From positions 744,001-808,000 of the forward strand of contig NZ_CP027846.1 in NCBI RefSeq assembly GCF_003019255.1: 64,000 nucleotides of DNA. The letters are read 5' to 3'. The notes beneath the pieces were generated by a model that searched no databases, was not told the origin of the DNA, and worked only from the letters and a program-made list of their open reading frames with translations. Below, in pieces: positions 1 to 9,034 of this stretch. How positions within the stretch are numbered: position 1 is the first letter of the stretch; every line of letters starts with the position of its first letter. Source of the DNA: Staphylococcus kloosii. Its GTDB lineage: Bacteria > Bacillota > Bacilli > Staphylococcales > Staphylococcaceae. Position numbers and translations under genes: made by a program.

Positions 1-323
1 ATTTAGGTAATGTCTTACAACAAGTATTGCATATACCGATTGCAGGTAGCATTGTTGGACTCGCACTATTTTTCTTATTATTACAATTCAAAGTAATTCC
101 AGAAAAATGGGTTAAAGACGGCGCGAACTTCTTACTTGCAACAATGGTCTTTTTCTTTGTACCATCTGTCGTTGGTATAATGGATATTGCTTCGAATATT
201 AATTTAAATTACATTGTATTTTTCTTACTAGTTATTGCCGGTACTTGTAGTGTGGCATTGATTTCAGGTTATATCGCTGAAAAAATGTTTAAAACTTCAG
301 ATGGCAATAGTGGGAGTCATTAG
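1..323 (+). CDS. cidA: CidA holin-like protein, 5' end cut off
   Basis: C-terminal part of a small CidA/LrgA-family membrane protein. These holin-like proteins sit in the cytoplasmic membrane and affect murein hydrolase activity, autolysis and metabolic death. The reading frame is open from base 3, so the gene starts before the window; the TTG at 27 is internal because the upstream codons (LGNVLQQVL) also match the family. Hydrophobic segments, the GANFL and FFFVPSVVGIMD motifs and the ending SGYIAEKM point to CidA rather than LrgA. cidB begins on the base after the stop codon, so the two are co-transcribed. Confidence 0.93.
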   Translation, partial: LGNVLQQVLHIPIAGSIVGLALFFLLLQFKVIPEKWVKDGANFLLATMVFFFVPSVVGIMDIASNINLNYIVFFLLVIAGTCSVALISGYIAEKMFKTSDGNSGSH

Positions 324-1010
324 ATGTTGATTTTACAAACATTCATCATGATTGCCTTAACAGTTGTAACTTATTTGATAGCCAAAAAGTTACAAGAAAA
401 ATATAAACATCCATTATTAAATCCAGCGTTATTATCCTCATTATTTATCATTATTATCTTACTAATATTTAGTAAAGATTATAGTGATTATATGACAGGT
501 GGAAAATGGATTAATTACTTGTTAAATTCAACGGTCGTTTGTTTAGCGTATCCGTTATATAAAAATAGAAAAATGATTTTACAACACGCTAATATTATTT
601 TTACGAGCGTTATTGCAGCAGTAGTAATTAATTTCTTTCTGCTATTTATTACTTTAAAGCTATTAGGTTACTCAAAAGAAGTTATCGTAACTTTACTTCC
701 TAGATCAATCACAGCTGCAGTAGGCATTGAATTATCACACCAACTCGGTGGAACAGATACAATTACTGTTATGTTTATTATATGTACAGGATTAATTGGT
801 AGTATTTTAGGGGCATACTTGCTAAAACTAGCGAAATTCCAAACATCTATTGCCCGCGGATTAACTTACGGAAATTCATCTCACGCATTTGGTACAGCTA
901 AAGCACTTGAACTTGATATCGAATCTGGTGCATTTAGCTCGATTGGTATGATATTAAATGCTATATTAAGTTCAATTATCATACCTATATTATTGTTATT
1001 ACTTTATTAA
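324..1010 (+). CDS. cidB: CidB, LrgB-family membrane protein
   Basis: 228-residue polytopic membrane protein of the CidB/LrgB family, the partner of CidA in the programmed cell death and overflow-metabolism system. Length matches S. aureus CidB (about 229). Several hydrophobic helices are visible and the C-terminal half holds the conserved LLPRSITAAVGIELS and GLTYGNSSHAFGTAKALE stretches. The ATG directly follows the cidA stop (TAG-ATG), which indicates translational coupling. cidC follows after 86 bases that contain a separate promoter. Confidence 0.95.
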   Translation: MLILQTFIMIALTVVTYLIAKKLQEKYKHPLLNPALLSSLFIIIILLIFSKDYSDYMTGGKWINYLLNSTVVCLAYPLYKNRKMILQHANIIFTSVIAAVVINFFLLFITLKLLGYSKEVIVTLLPRSITAAVGIELSHQLGGTDTITVMFIICTGLIGSILGAYLLKLAKFQTSIARGLTYGNSSHAFGTAKALELDIESGAFSSIGMILNAILSSIIIPILLLLLY

Positions 1011-1032
1011 AACTATGAATTAAGCATTTATT

Positions 1033-1061
1033 TTGAAAGAAAAAAATCTAAATCGTATAAT
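1033..1061 (+). promoter_or_regulatory. SigA-type promoter of cidC
   Basis: TTGAAA (1033–1038), 17-bp spacer, TATAAT (1056–1061), about 35 bases before the cidC start. A good match to the housekeeping consensus, so cidC can probably be expressed apart from cidAB. Confidence 0.6.
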
Positions 1062-1096
1062 TTAAAACATTGAGTTTTTGAAAGGAGCTTTTTACT

Positions 1097-2839
1097 TTGG
1101 CAAAAATTAAAGGAAATCATGCATTAGTTAAAGCGCTACAAGCTTGGGACATAGATCATATTTATGGTATCCCAGGAGATTCAATCGACGCAGTCGTTGA
1201 TAGCTTGAGAACAGAAAGAAATAATATTGATTTTCTACATGTAAGACATGAGGAAGTTGGAAGCTTAGCAGCTGCAAGCTACACAAAATTAACTGGTAAA
1301 ATTGGTGTCGCGCTAAGTATTGGTGGACCAGGTGTCGTACACTTATTAAATGGTATGTATGATGCTAAGATGGATAATGTTCCTCAATTAATCTTAGCTG
1401 GCCAAACAAATTCAACTGAACTTGGAACTAAAGCCTTCCAAGAAACTGACATTTATAACATGGTTGAAGACGTATCTGTGTATAGACATCAAATTACTGA
1501 AAAAGATAAAGATATTTTTGGTATTGTCAATGAAGCTATTCGTACAGCATATGAAAAAAAAGGTGTAGCAGTACTAATATTACCTAATAACTTATTATCA
1601 CAAAAAGTTAAAGACACTACGAATACAAAAGTAGATACTGCACCTCCTGCTCGTGTAGCTCCAAAACCACGCAGTATTAAAAAAGCAGCAAAATTAATCG
1701 ATAAAAGTAAACGTCCGGTTATGATTATCGGTACTGGTGCTAAACACGCTAAAGATGAAGTAAGAGAATTTATTGAAGCGGCTAAAATACCTTCTATTAT
1801 TACTTTACCAGCAAAAGGTATTTTACCAGATTCACACCCTTATAATTTAGGGAACTTAGGTAAAATTGGTACTAAAGTATCTTATCAAACAATACAAGAT
1901 GCCGATCTATTAATCATGTTAGGTACTAACTATCCTTATGTTAACTATTTACCTAAGAAAAATATTAAAGCTATTCAAATCGACACTAACCCAGAAGCTA
2001 TAGGCCATCGTTTTGATGTCAATGTTGGTATCGTTGGAGATAGTAAATATGCATTACAACAATTAACAGACTCTATTAAACATGTACCAAATAGAGACTT
2101 TATGACTAAAACATTAGAACGTAAAGCAACATGGGATTCTTGGATGGATAAAGATAAAGCTGACGAAAGCAGCCCGATTCGTCCAGAACGTGTTATGGAT
2201 GCAATTAATAAAGTTAGAGACGATGACGCAATCTTCTCTATCGACGTAGGTACTTCTACTGTTTGGTCTACACGTTATTTAGATTTAACAGTAAATAACA
2301 AATTTATCGTGTCTAGTTGGTTAGGTACAATGGGTTGTGCGTTACCAGGTGCAATTGCTGCTAAACGTGCATATCCAAATAGACAAGTGGTAGGTATTGC
2401 TGGCGACGGTGCATTCCAAATGGTAATGCAAGACTTTGCAACAGCTGTGCAATATGATATGCCAATGACAATATTTGTAATGAACAACGAAGAATTATCA
2501 TTCATTAAATATGAACAACAAGCTGCTGGCGAATTAGAATATGCAATCGACTTTACAGATGTTGACTTAGCTAAATTCGCTGAAAGTGCCGGCGGTGTAG
2601 GATATACATTGAAAGATCCAAACCGTATTGATGAAGTTGTAGAAGAAGCTATGGCACAAGATAGACCTACAATTGTTAACGTTTATGTTGATCCAAATGC
2701 TGCACCACTACCAGGTAAAATTGTGAAAGATGAAGCACTAAACTATGGTAAATGGGCTTATAGATCAATTACTGAAGATAAAAAATTAGACTTAGACGAA
2801 ATTCCACCACTTTCAACAGCGGCTAAACGTTTCTTCTAA
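1097..2839 (+). CDS. cidC: Pyruvate oxidase CidC (pyruvate:quinone oxidoreductase)
   Basis: 580-residue thiamine-diphosphate and FAD enzyme that oxidatively decarboxylates pyruvate to acetate and CO2 and passes electrons to menaquinone at the membrane. Three domains are visible: the N-terminal Pyr domain with the catalytic Glu in VRHEEVGS (E52/E53), a central FAD-binding domain (about 190–330), and the C-terminal TPP domain with GDG at 436–438 followed by NNEELSF. The start is TTG with AAAGGAG just upstream; no better ATG exists. Length fits S. aureus CidC (579). A terminator follows at 2861. In S. aureus the cid locus is induced by CidR under acidic overflow metabolism; cidR is not in this window. 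Confidence 0.95.
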   Translation: MAKIKGNHALVKALQAWDIDHIYGIPGDSIDAVVDSLRTERNNIDFLHVRHEEVGSLAAASYTKLTGKIGVALSIGGPGVVHLLNGMYDAKMDNVPQLILAGQTNSTELGTKAFQETDIYNMVEDVSVYRHQITEKDKDIFGIVNEAIRTAYEKKGVAVLILPNNLLSQKVKDTTNTKVDTAPPARVAPKPRSIKKAAKLIDKSKRPVMIIGTGAKHAKDEVREFIEAAKIPSIITLPAKGILPDSHPYNLGNLGKIGTKVSYQTIQDADLLIMLGTNYPYVNYLPKKNIKAIQIDTNPEAIGHRFDVNVGIVGDSKYALQQLTDSIKHVPNRDFMTKTLERKATWDSWMDKDKADESSPIRPERVMDAINKVRDDDAIFSIDVGTSTVWSTRYLDLTVNNKFIVSSWLGTMGCALPGAIAAKRAYPNRQVVGIAGDGAFQMVMQDFATAVQYDMPMTIFVMNNEELSFIKYEQQAAGELEYAIDFTDVDLAKFAESAGGVGYTLKDPNRIDEVVEEAMAQDRPTIVNVYVDPNAAPLPGKIVKDEALNYGKWAYRSITEDKKLDLDEIPPLSTAAKRFF

Positions 2840-2860
2840 GTACAATATAATTAAATTTAA

Positions 2861-2897
2861 AAAGACAATCGTTAGTTAAACGGTTGTCTTTTTTTAT
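2861..2897 (+). terminator. Rho-independent terminator after cidC
   Basis: Stem AAGACAATCGTT / AACGGTTGTCTT with loop AGTT, followed by a run of T. Confidence 0.9.
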
Positions 2898-2993
2898 AAT
2901 ATTTTAGGCTATATTAATTTACTTGGATTAATTTTTCTTTATTAGGTTATAATCTTAATAATCATTATAACTTTAAATAAAGGGGTTGATGTT

Positions 2994-4385
2994 ATGAAAA
3001 AAATATTACGGTCTTTTAAAGTAAAGACACCACATACATATGCTTTATTAATGTTAATTATCGTAATTGCTTGTTTATTAACGTATTTAATTCCCGCAGG
3101 AACTTATGAGCGTGAGAAAAAGGGCGGGCAAACTGTCGTAGTGTCGGGTACATACGAGCAGATTTCGCAACACGGTGTCTCATTTTTTGATATTTTTCGT
3201 GCTATTCCAGAAGGGTTGTTAAGTGGTGGAGAAATAGTGTTTTACATTTTTTTAGTAGGTGGCGCTTTTGGTATTGTACATAAAACTGGAGCCTTTGAAA
3301 ATGGTGTGAAACAAGCCATGAGAAAGTTAGGTAGTTTTCAAGTATTAATGATACCTATGACGATGACTGTATTTTCAATATTAGGCTTTTCAATAGGCCT
3401 TGCCGAAGAAACGATTATCTTTGTGCCAATAGGTATAATTATAGCGCGTACGTTAGGGTATGATGCTTTGACGGGGGCTTCGATGGTTATACTCGGTGCG
3501 GCTAGTGGGTTTATTGGTGGAATGTTAAATCCATTTACTGTCGGTGTAGCTCAAAAAGTTGCCGAATTACCCATGTTTTCTGGATGGGGTTTGCGCTCAA
3601 TCATTTATGTTTTTATTTTGATAGCGGCGATTACTACGGTGATGCTCTATGCAAGAAAAATAAAACATGACAAGACGAAAAGTTTAGTTTATGAATTAGA
3701 ACAAGAAGAAGCTTCTGCAATGCAAGATGAACATTTTGAACGATTTACTAAAAGACAAGCTGCTGGGTTAGCGTTTATTGTGTTGACTATTATACTGAAT
3801 GTCTTTGGTATTTTTCGTTTTGGTTGGTCATTTAATGAAATGAGTGCCAATTTCTTGTTGGCGGGGTTATTAGCTGGTTTGGTAGGTGGATTGGGTATTA
3901 ATGGTACTTTTGATGCATTAATAGAAGGCATGAAAGATATTTTATTTGGTGCCATGATTGTAGGTTTCGCAAAAGGAATTATTGTAATTTTAGAAAATGG
4001 CAAAGTTATAGATACTATAGTTCATGGCATGACTACGTTATTAACAGATGTTCCACCTGCATTCGTTATTATAATGATGTTTCTGTTGCAATTTATGCTA
4101 AACTTCTTTATTCCTTCAGGATCTGGTCAGGCATTAACTACGATGCCATTGATGGTACCTATTGCCGATTTGTTGCATATTAATCGCCAAATGACTGTTT
4201 TTGCATTCCAATACGGGGATGCAATAAGCAATGTATTATTCCCGACTTCGGCTATTTTAATGGGAGCACTTGCCGTTGCAAAGATTAGTTATGTCCAATG
4301 GCTAAAATTTGCTTGGAAACTTATCGTAGTATGGGTATTAATATGTATTATTGCTATGTCGATAGCTTTAATTTTACATTATTAG
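2994..4385 (+). CDS. YfcC-family membrane carrier (DcuC superfamily)
   Basis: 463-residue integral membrane protein with about 11–12 hydrophobic segments. The opening KTPHTYALLMLIIVIACLLT, the motif LIPAGTYER and the later GFIGGMLNPFTVGVAQ and NFFIPSGSGQA are typical of the YfcC branch of the C4-dicarboxylate carrier superfamily. Such proteins are annotated as C4-dicarboxylate, arginine/ornithine or basic amino acid antiporters, and the substrate cannot be read from the sequence. ATG start with RBS AAAGGGG. It stands alone between the cidC terminator and ptsG; in S. aureus, as I recall, ptsG lies directly beside cidC. Confidence 0.8.
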   Translation: MKKILRSFKVKTPHTYALLMLIIVIACLLTYLIPAGTYEREKKGGQTVVVSGTYEQISQHGVSFFDIFRAIPEGLLSGGEIVFYIFLVGGAFGIVHKTGAFENGVKQAMRKLGSFQVLMIPMTMTVFSILGFSIGLAEETIIFVPIGIIIARTLGYDALTGASMVILGAASGFIGGMLNPFTVGVAQKVAELPMFSGWGLRSIIYVFILIAAITTVMLYARKIKHDKTKSLVYELEQEEASAMQDEHFERFTKRQAAGLAFIVLTIILNVFGIFRFGWSFNEMSANFLLAGLLAGLVGGLGINGTFDALIEGMKDILFGAMIVGFAKGIIVILENGKVIDTIVHGMTTLLTDVPPAFVIIMMFLLQFMLNFFIPSGSGQALTTMPLMVPIADLLHINRQMTVFAFQYGDAISNVLFPTSAILMGALAVAKISYVQWLKFAWKLIVVWVLICIIAMSIALILHY

Positions 4386-4410
4386 TAATATCAAAAAGCT
4401 AGAGTGTCAG

Positions 4411-4439
4411 TTGTTTGAAAGAGTTCTTTCGTATATAAT
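4411..4439 (+). promoter_or_regulatory. SigA-type promoter of ptsG
   Basis: TTGTTT (4411–4416), 17-bp spacer, TATAAT (4434–4439). It lies upstream of the antiterminator leader, giving a 5' leader of about 120 nt. Confidence 0.65.
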
Positions 4440-4460
4440 ATTTATGAAATTATCGAATAC

Positions 4461-4535
4461 GCGTGTTACTGGTTAGGCAGGCATGAGCAAAGCAAACTAT
4501 TTTTATTAATAGTTTTTTTGCTCATGCCTTTTTTT
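4461..4535 (+). promoter_or_regulatory. GlcT-type antiterminator (RAT) overlapping a terminator in the ptsG leader
   Basis: The leader contains GCGTGTTACTGGTTAGGCAG and then GGCATGAGCAAA (4480–4491), which pairs with TTTGCTCATGCC (4517–4528), followed by T7. The inner part AAACTAT/ATAGTTT extends the stem. The sequence just before and overlapping the terminator's left arm resembles the RAT element bound by BglG/GlcT-family antiterminators in B. subtilis and S. carnosus ptsG leaders. Without glucose the terminator should form; GlcT bound to the RAT would prevent it. glcT is not in the window. Confidence 0.75.
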
Positions 4536-4567
4536 GTGCGCAATGTCGATAATAAATTAATGAAGGG

Positions 4568-6655
4568 ATGTTAGATAACATGTTTAAACGGTTTTTTGGT
4601 CATTTGCAACGTATCGGTAAAGCTTTAATGTTACCTGTTGCCATATTACCTGCTGCCGGTATTTTATTAGCGCTTGGTAATGCTATGCACAATGAACAAC
4701 TTGTGTCATTGGCACCTTGGTTAAAACATGAAATATTTACAGTTATTTCATCAATCATGGAAGTTTCGGGTCAAATTATATTTGAAAACTTACCATTACT
4801 CTTTGCAGTTGGGACGGCACTAGGTTTGGCTGGTGGAGATGGTGTAGCTGCGTTAGCTGCACTCGTAGGGTACCTAATTATGAATGCGACTATGGGTAAA
4901 ATTTTAAGTATTACAATAGATGATATTTATAGCTATGCTGACGGTGCTAAAACATTGAGTCAAGCAAGCAAGGAACAATCACACGCGCTTATTTTAGGTA
5001 TACCTACACTCCAGAGTGGTGTGTTTGGTGGTATCATTATGGGGGCTTTAGCAGCATGGTGTTACAATAGATTTTATAATATATCGTTACCACCATTTTT
5101 GGGATTCTTTGCAGGTAAGCGTTTTGTGCCAATTGTAACTTCTGTGGTAGCTATTTTAACAGGTGTTGCATTAACTTTTGTTTGGCCACCGATTCAAGAT
5201 GGCTTAAACAATTTATCAAACTTCTTATTAAACAAAAACTTAACTTTAACTACGTTTATCTTTGGGATTATTGAACGTGCTTTAATTCCATTTGGTTTAC
5301 ACCACATATTCTATGCACCATTTTGGTTTGAGTTTGGTCAATATGTAAACTTAGCGGGCGATGTAGTACGAGGTGATCAACGTATTTGGATTGCACAAAT
5401 GAATGATGGCGTGCCATTTACAGCTGGTGCTTTTACGACAGGTAAATATCCATTTATGATGTTTGGTTTACCAGCGGCAGCTTTTGCAATATATCGTTGT
5501 GCTCGTCCTGAAAGTAAAAAATTAGTAGCTGGTTTAATGTTATCGGCTGCACTTACTTCTTTTTTAACAGGTATTACTGAACCGCTAGAATTTTCATTCT
5601 TATTTGTAGCACCTGTACTTTATATTGTTCATGTATTTTTAGCAGGAAGCTCATTCTTAATCATGCACTTATTAGATGTAAAAATTGGGATGACTTTTTC
5701 AGGTGGATTTATAGATTACATATTATATGGTTTGCTTAATTGGGACCGTTCAAATGCGTTAATGGTCATACCAGTTGGTATCGTGTACGCAATCATTTAT
5801 TATTTCTTATTCAGTATCGTTATTACTAAATTTAATTTGAAAACACCTGGTCGAGAGGACGAGGAAGTTAAGCAAGAACAGACGGCAATGTCTAGTTTGC
5901 CATCTAAAGTGCTGCACGCTATGGGAGGACAAAGCAACATTGCGCATTTAGATGCATGTATTACACGTCTCCGTGTAGAAGTGAATAATAAAAATATGGT
6001 TAACGTCGATACATTGAAATCATTAGGTGCATCAGGTGTGTTAACGGTGGGAAACAATATTCAAGCAATTTTTGGTCCTATGTCAGATCAACTTAAACAT
6101 GATATGACGCGTATAATCAAAGGTGAGGTAGTAGACACTGCTGATTCTAACTACAATGAAGAACAGCAAGTTAAACCTAGTACATTGGCTAAGGGGCAAA
6201 CCATTCAAATCTCGGCGCCATTTAAAGGACAACCTATTCCATTAGAGGATGTGCCAGATAAAGTATTTGCTACAAAAATGATGGGTGATGGTATTGGCTT
6301 CATACCTCAAAGTAATGTGGTAACAGCGCCAATTAATGGTAAAGTCAAAACAGTATTTCCGACTAAACATGCACTAGGTTTAGAGTCTGATGAAGGGTTA
6401 GAATTACTCATTCACATTGGTATTGATACTGTGAAATTAAATGGGCAAGGATTTGAAACTCTTGTAGAAGCAGATCAAATTATCGAACAAGGCCAACCGC
6501 TAGTTAAACTTGATTTAGAATATATCGAGCAACATGCGCCAAGTATTATTACGCCATTAATATTTACTAATTTGAAACAGCAAGATGTAGAACTTGTTAC
6601 TACTGATAAAGTTAATGAAGGCGACTTAATTATAAATATTAAAATAAAAGACTGA
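4568..6655 (+). CDS. ptsG: Glucose PTS permease, EIICBA
   Basis: 695-residue phosphotransferase permease that imports and phosphorylates glucose. Domain order is IIC (about 1–420, about ten membrane helices, with GLHHIFYAPFW and the GITEPLEFSFLFVAP motif), IIB with phospho-cysteine C464 in ACITRLRVEV, and IIA with phospho-histidine H616 in LLIHIGIDTVKL. All three domains are intact, so it needs only EI and HPr. The ATG at 4568 follows TGAAGGG at close spacing; the next ATG (4580) is an alternative. It is the nearest gene to cidC, as in S. aureus. The antiterminator leader suggests induction by glucose. Close relatives are S. carnosus GlcA/GlcB. Confidence 0.93.
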   Translation: MLDNMFKRFFGHLQRIGKALMLPVAILPAAGILLALGNAMHNEQLVSLAPWLKHEIFTVISSIMEVSGQIIFENLPLLFAVGTALGLAGGDGVAALAALVGYLIMNATMGKILSITIDDIYSYADGAKTLSQASKEQSHALILGIPTLQSGVFGGIIMGALAAWCYNRFYNISLPPFLGFFAGKRFVPIVTSVVAILTGVALTFVWPPIQDGLNNLSNFLLNKNLTLTTFIFGIIERALIPFGLHHIFYAPFWFEFGQYVNLAGDVVRGDQRIWIAQMNDGVPFTAGAFTTGKYPFMMFGLPAAAFAIYRCARPESKKLVAGLMLSAALTSFLTGITEPLEFSFLFVAPVLYIVHVFLAGSSFLIMHLLDVKIGMTFSGGFIDYILYGLLNWDRSNALMVIPVGIVYAIIYYFLFSIVITKFNLKTPGREDEEVKQEQTAMSSLPSKVLHAMGGQSNIAHLDACITRLRVEVNNKNMVNVDTLKSLGASGVLTVGNNIQAIFGPMSDQLKHDMTRIIKGEVVDTADSNYNEEQQVKPSTLAKGQTIQISAPFKGQPIPLEDVPDKVFATKMMGDGIGFIPQSNVVTAPINGKVKTVFPTKHALGLESDEGLELLIHIGIDTVKLNGQGFETLVEADQIIEQGQPLVKLDLEYIEQHAPSIITPLIFTNLKQQDVELVTTDKVNEGDLIINIKIKD

Positions 6656-6693
6656 TTTTTCTAGCAAACTTAAATTAATGTACTTTCAATTTT

Positions 6694-6732
6694 AAAGGCT
6701 GAACATCATAAGATGGTTAGCCTTTATTTTTA
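6694..6732 (+). terminator. Terminator after ptsG
   Basis: AAAGGCT-g-AACATC / GATGGTT-AGCCTTT stem with loop ATAA and a following T-rich tract. Confidence 0.8.
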
Positions 6733-6823
6733 TGCTTACTAATTATCAAACTAGCAGTAATGCTTTAACTATTAGCTTTTCAGGGAATAGTATATTATAG
6801 CTTATTTAATAGAGGTGAAGTTT

Positions 6824-7351
6824 ATGTCTATAACTAGAGGTATAAATCATATTGGATTAACAGTACCAAATATTGAAGAAGCAACAAAATTCTTTAAAGA
6901 AGCCTTAGATGCTAAAATAGCATATGATAGTCAAACAAAGGCTGATGATCCGCGTGCTGGTAACTTTGTAGAACATGTCTTAGGTTTAGAACGTGGTGCT
7001 AAAATAATTAAAAAAAGAATGCTCGTATTTGGTAATGGTCCTAACGTTGAAATGTTTGAGTTTAAGGATGCCCATCAATCAGGCGCAGAGAACTTACAAG
7101 ATATAGGTTATACACATATATCATTTTATGTAGATCATTTTGATAAAGCATTAGAACGTGTGAAACGTGCAGGAGGCGTCCCTTTATCTGAACCGCATGA
7201 AAATACACGTTATGAAGATACAGAAGGTAATGCAACTGTGTACGTCAGAACGCCTTGGGGAAGTTTGCTTGAATTACAAACAATTCCCAATGGTTTTTAT
7301 TATCCTGAAAGTAGTGAAGGTACTGTGTTTACACCTGAAGCTGATGAATGA
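6824..7351 (+). CDS. VOC-family (glyoxalase/bleomycin resistance fold) protein
   Basis: 175-residue vicinal-oxygen-chelate protein with paired beta-alpha-beta-beta-beta modules. INHIGLTVPNIEEATKFFKE opens module one and YTHISFYVDHFDKALERV opens module two. Metal ligands expected for the family (His near residue 8, Glu/His in the second half, E at the ..SLLELQ end) are present. The start is ATG at 6824, six bases after RBS AGAGGTG; an upstream GTG at 6815 lies inside that RBS. Substrate unknown: lactoylglutathione lyase-like, dioxygenase-like and resistance functions all share this fold. Confidence 0.8.
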   Translation: MSITRGINHIGLTVPNIEEATKFFKEALDAKIAYDSQTKADDPRAGNFVEHVLGLERGAKIIKKRMLVFGNGPNVEMFEFKDAHQSGAENLQDIGYTHISFYVDHFDKALERVKRAGGVPLSEPHENTRYEDTEGNATVYVRTPWGSLLELQTIPNGFYYPESSEGTVFTPEADE

Positions 7352-7434
7352 TAATAATATGTAGTAGCTAGATGAAATTTAATAATTTAACTTTTATAAT
7401 AGAACTATAAATGTGGTTTTGAGGAGAGAAAATC

Positions 7435-7836
7435 ATGACAGAGAGAATATTAGTAGCTGAAAGAGAATTAGAAGTAAATGGTTATGATATTGATGCTATG
7501 GGCATAGTAAGTAACATCGTATACGTAAGATGGTTTGAAGACTTGAGAACAGATTTTATTAATCAACATATGAGTTATTCTGAAATGATGAAAAGCAATA
7601 TATCGCCAATTTTGATGAAAACGGAAGCGGAGTATCAAATGCCAATTACGATTCATGACAAACCAGTGGGACGTTGTTATTTAGTTAAAGCGAGTCGTTT
7701 AAGATGGGAATTTGAGTTTGAGATCGCTTCGGAACATAAAATGCATTGCATTGGTAAACAAAGTGGTACATTTTACAATTTACAAAAGCAAGCAGTAGAA
7801 AGAGTGCCAGAAGTTTTCCAAAACCTAATAAAATAG
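7435..7836 (+). CDS. Acyl-CoA thioesterase, 4HBT/hot-dog family
   Basis: 133-residue single hot-dog domain protein resembling the YbgC/4-hydroxybenzoyl-CoA thioesterase family. The N-terminal VNGYDIDAMGIVSNIVYVRW corresponds to the family segment (D..G.vnn..Y..w.e) containing the active-site acid and the start of the central helix. It would hydrolyse acyl-CoA thioesters in the cytoplasm; substrate chain length cannot be told. ATG with RBS GAGGAGAG. A divergent relative with Val-Ser-Asn in place of the usual His-Val-Asn. Confidence 0.75.
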   Translation: MTERILVAERELEVNGYDIDAMGIVSNIVYVRWFEDLRTDFINQHMSYSEMMKSNISPILMKTEAEYQMPITIHDKPVGRCYLVKASRLRWEFEFEIASEHKMHCIGKQSGTFYNLQKQAVERVPEVFQNLIK

Positions 7837-7903
7837 ACATTTATGAAAAGAAAACATGCTACGTTATTTAATAATTTGTAAATGTTATAAAGAAGGTGTG
7901 AGT

Positions 7904-8233
7904 TTGAGGCAAGAGTTACATTCTCTAGAAGAATTTCACAATTTTATTGAAACACATCGCTTAGCATTTCTACATGTGATGCGAGATAACTGTAGTGTAT
8001 GTCATGCCGTTTTGCCTCAGGTAGAAGATCTAGTAAAAGAATATGATGGTGTAGCCTTTGGGGTCATTAATCAAAGTGAAGTTGAAGCTATTGCAGGGGA
8101 ACTTTCAATCTTTACCGTGCCAGTTGATATTATTTATATGGACGGTAAAGAAATGCATCGTCAAGGTAGATTTATCGATATGCAACAGTTAGAAAGACAA
8201 TTGTCTCTTATGTATGACAGTTTAAATAAATAA
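7904..8233 (+). CDS. Thioredoxin-like protein (YtpP-type)
   Basis: 109-residue thioredoxin-fold protein with the redox motif CSVC (in MRDNCSVCHAVLPQVEDLV) and the cis-proline loop FTVPVDIIY. It is probably a cytosolic thiol-disulfide exchanger or bacilliredoxin/thioredoxin-like protein. I chose TTG at 7904 because AGAAGG (7891–7896) stands seven bases before it; the open frame extends back to 7856 but without an RBS, and the family length is about 107. It follows the thioesterase gene by 67 bases and a terminator follows at 8261. Confidence 0.8.
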   Translation: MRQELHSLEEFHNFIETHRLAFLHVMRDNCSVCHAVLPQVEDLVKEYDGVAFGVINQSEVEAIAGELSIFTVPVDIIYMDGKEMHRQGRFIDMQQLERQLSLMYDSLNK

Positions 8234-8260
8234 TGCTAAAGATAAATTAAAGCATATAGC

Positions 8261-8301
8261 AAAGATGAGGAGAAGTTACATTTTCCTCATCTTTTTTTAT
8301 C
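8261..8301 (+). terminator. Terminator after the thioredoxin-like gene
   Basis: AAAGATGAGGA / TCCTCATCTTT stem followed by a T7 tract. Confidence 0.85.
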
Positions 8302-8425
8302 AAATTGAGAAAAAAGTTTATTGTTATGCGTAGTTAGGTATAGTTAAAAATATATTAGATAAGTCACAATATTATTGTGTAATGCAATTGTGGCATGATA
8401 AATAAATCATAGGTGGGGGTTAGTA

Positions 8426-8944
8426 ATGAGAGTCGAGCGCATTAATGCAGATGAAGCTATTAATTTATATCAATGCATGAAACAAATAGATAAAGAAACT
8501 CAGTTTATGCTTTATTTACCAGATGAACGTACTTTTGAAACATTAAAACTATACGAAGATATACAACACAATTATTACGTTGGCGTAAAAAAGAATGATG
8601 GCATGATTGTGGGTTATATTTCATTACATATTAGCAATATAGAAAAGGTGAAACATAAAGGTTATATAACGACGGGTTTAATGGAAGATTATCAACAACA
8701 AGGGTTCGCAACGAAAATGTTCGAAGAAACAATTGCTTGGGCAAGAAACCAAGGATTAAGACGTTTAGAATTAACTGTACTTACTCATAATAATCCAGCA
8801 ATAAGCTTATATGAAAAAATGGGCTTTATGATAGAAGGAATTAAAAGAGAGTCTATTTATATGGAAGGCTTATATCATGACGAATTATACATGGCTAAAA
8901 TGTTAAATAAAGAAGAGCCAATAGCAGAAATGAATATTTGGTAA
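8426..8944 (+). CDS. GNAT-family N-acetyltransferase
   Basis: 172-residue GCN5-related acetyltransferase. The acetyl-CoA-binding motif appears as LMEDYQQQGFATKMFEETI (around residues 92–110), preceded by the beta-4 strand ITTGL, and motif B as NNPAISLYEKMGFMIEG. Its C-terminal RESIYMEGLYHDELYMAKML resembles RimL/SpeG/PhnO-type protein or small-molecule acetyltransferases. The acceptor is unknown. ATG with RBS GGTGGGGG. Monocistronic by spacing. Confidence 0.8.
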   Translation: MRVERINADEAINLYQCMKQIDKETQFMLYLPDERTFETLKLYEDIQHNYYVGVKKNDGMIVGYISLHISNIEKVKHKGYITTGLMEDYQQQGFATKMFEETIAWARNQGLRRLELTVLTHNNPAISLYEKMGFMIEGIKRESIYMEGLYHDELYMAKMLNKEEPIAEMNIW

Positions 8945-9034
8945 AAGTATATACAATAATTTGCAATTGTTTTTACTAAAAATTTGTCGTTCTTTCATTT
9001 AAAATAATAGTAATAGCATTATGGAGGAATAACA

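Noticed and set aside
2275..2505. Minus-strand open frame inside cidC
   Set aside because: Shadow of a strongly coding gene; no RBS and no family-like sequence.
3689..4003. 104-codon minus-strand frame inside the YfcC gene
   Set aside because: Antisense to a clear membrane protein gene; its composition is the mirror of hydrophobic codons, no RBS.
7167..7364. Overlapping frame in the VOC gene
   Set aside because: Out-of-frame shadow without RBS; the VOC frame is complete and conserved.
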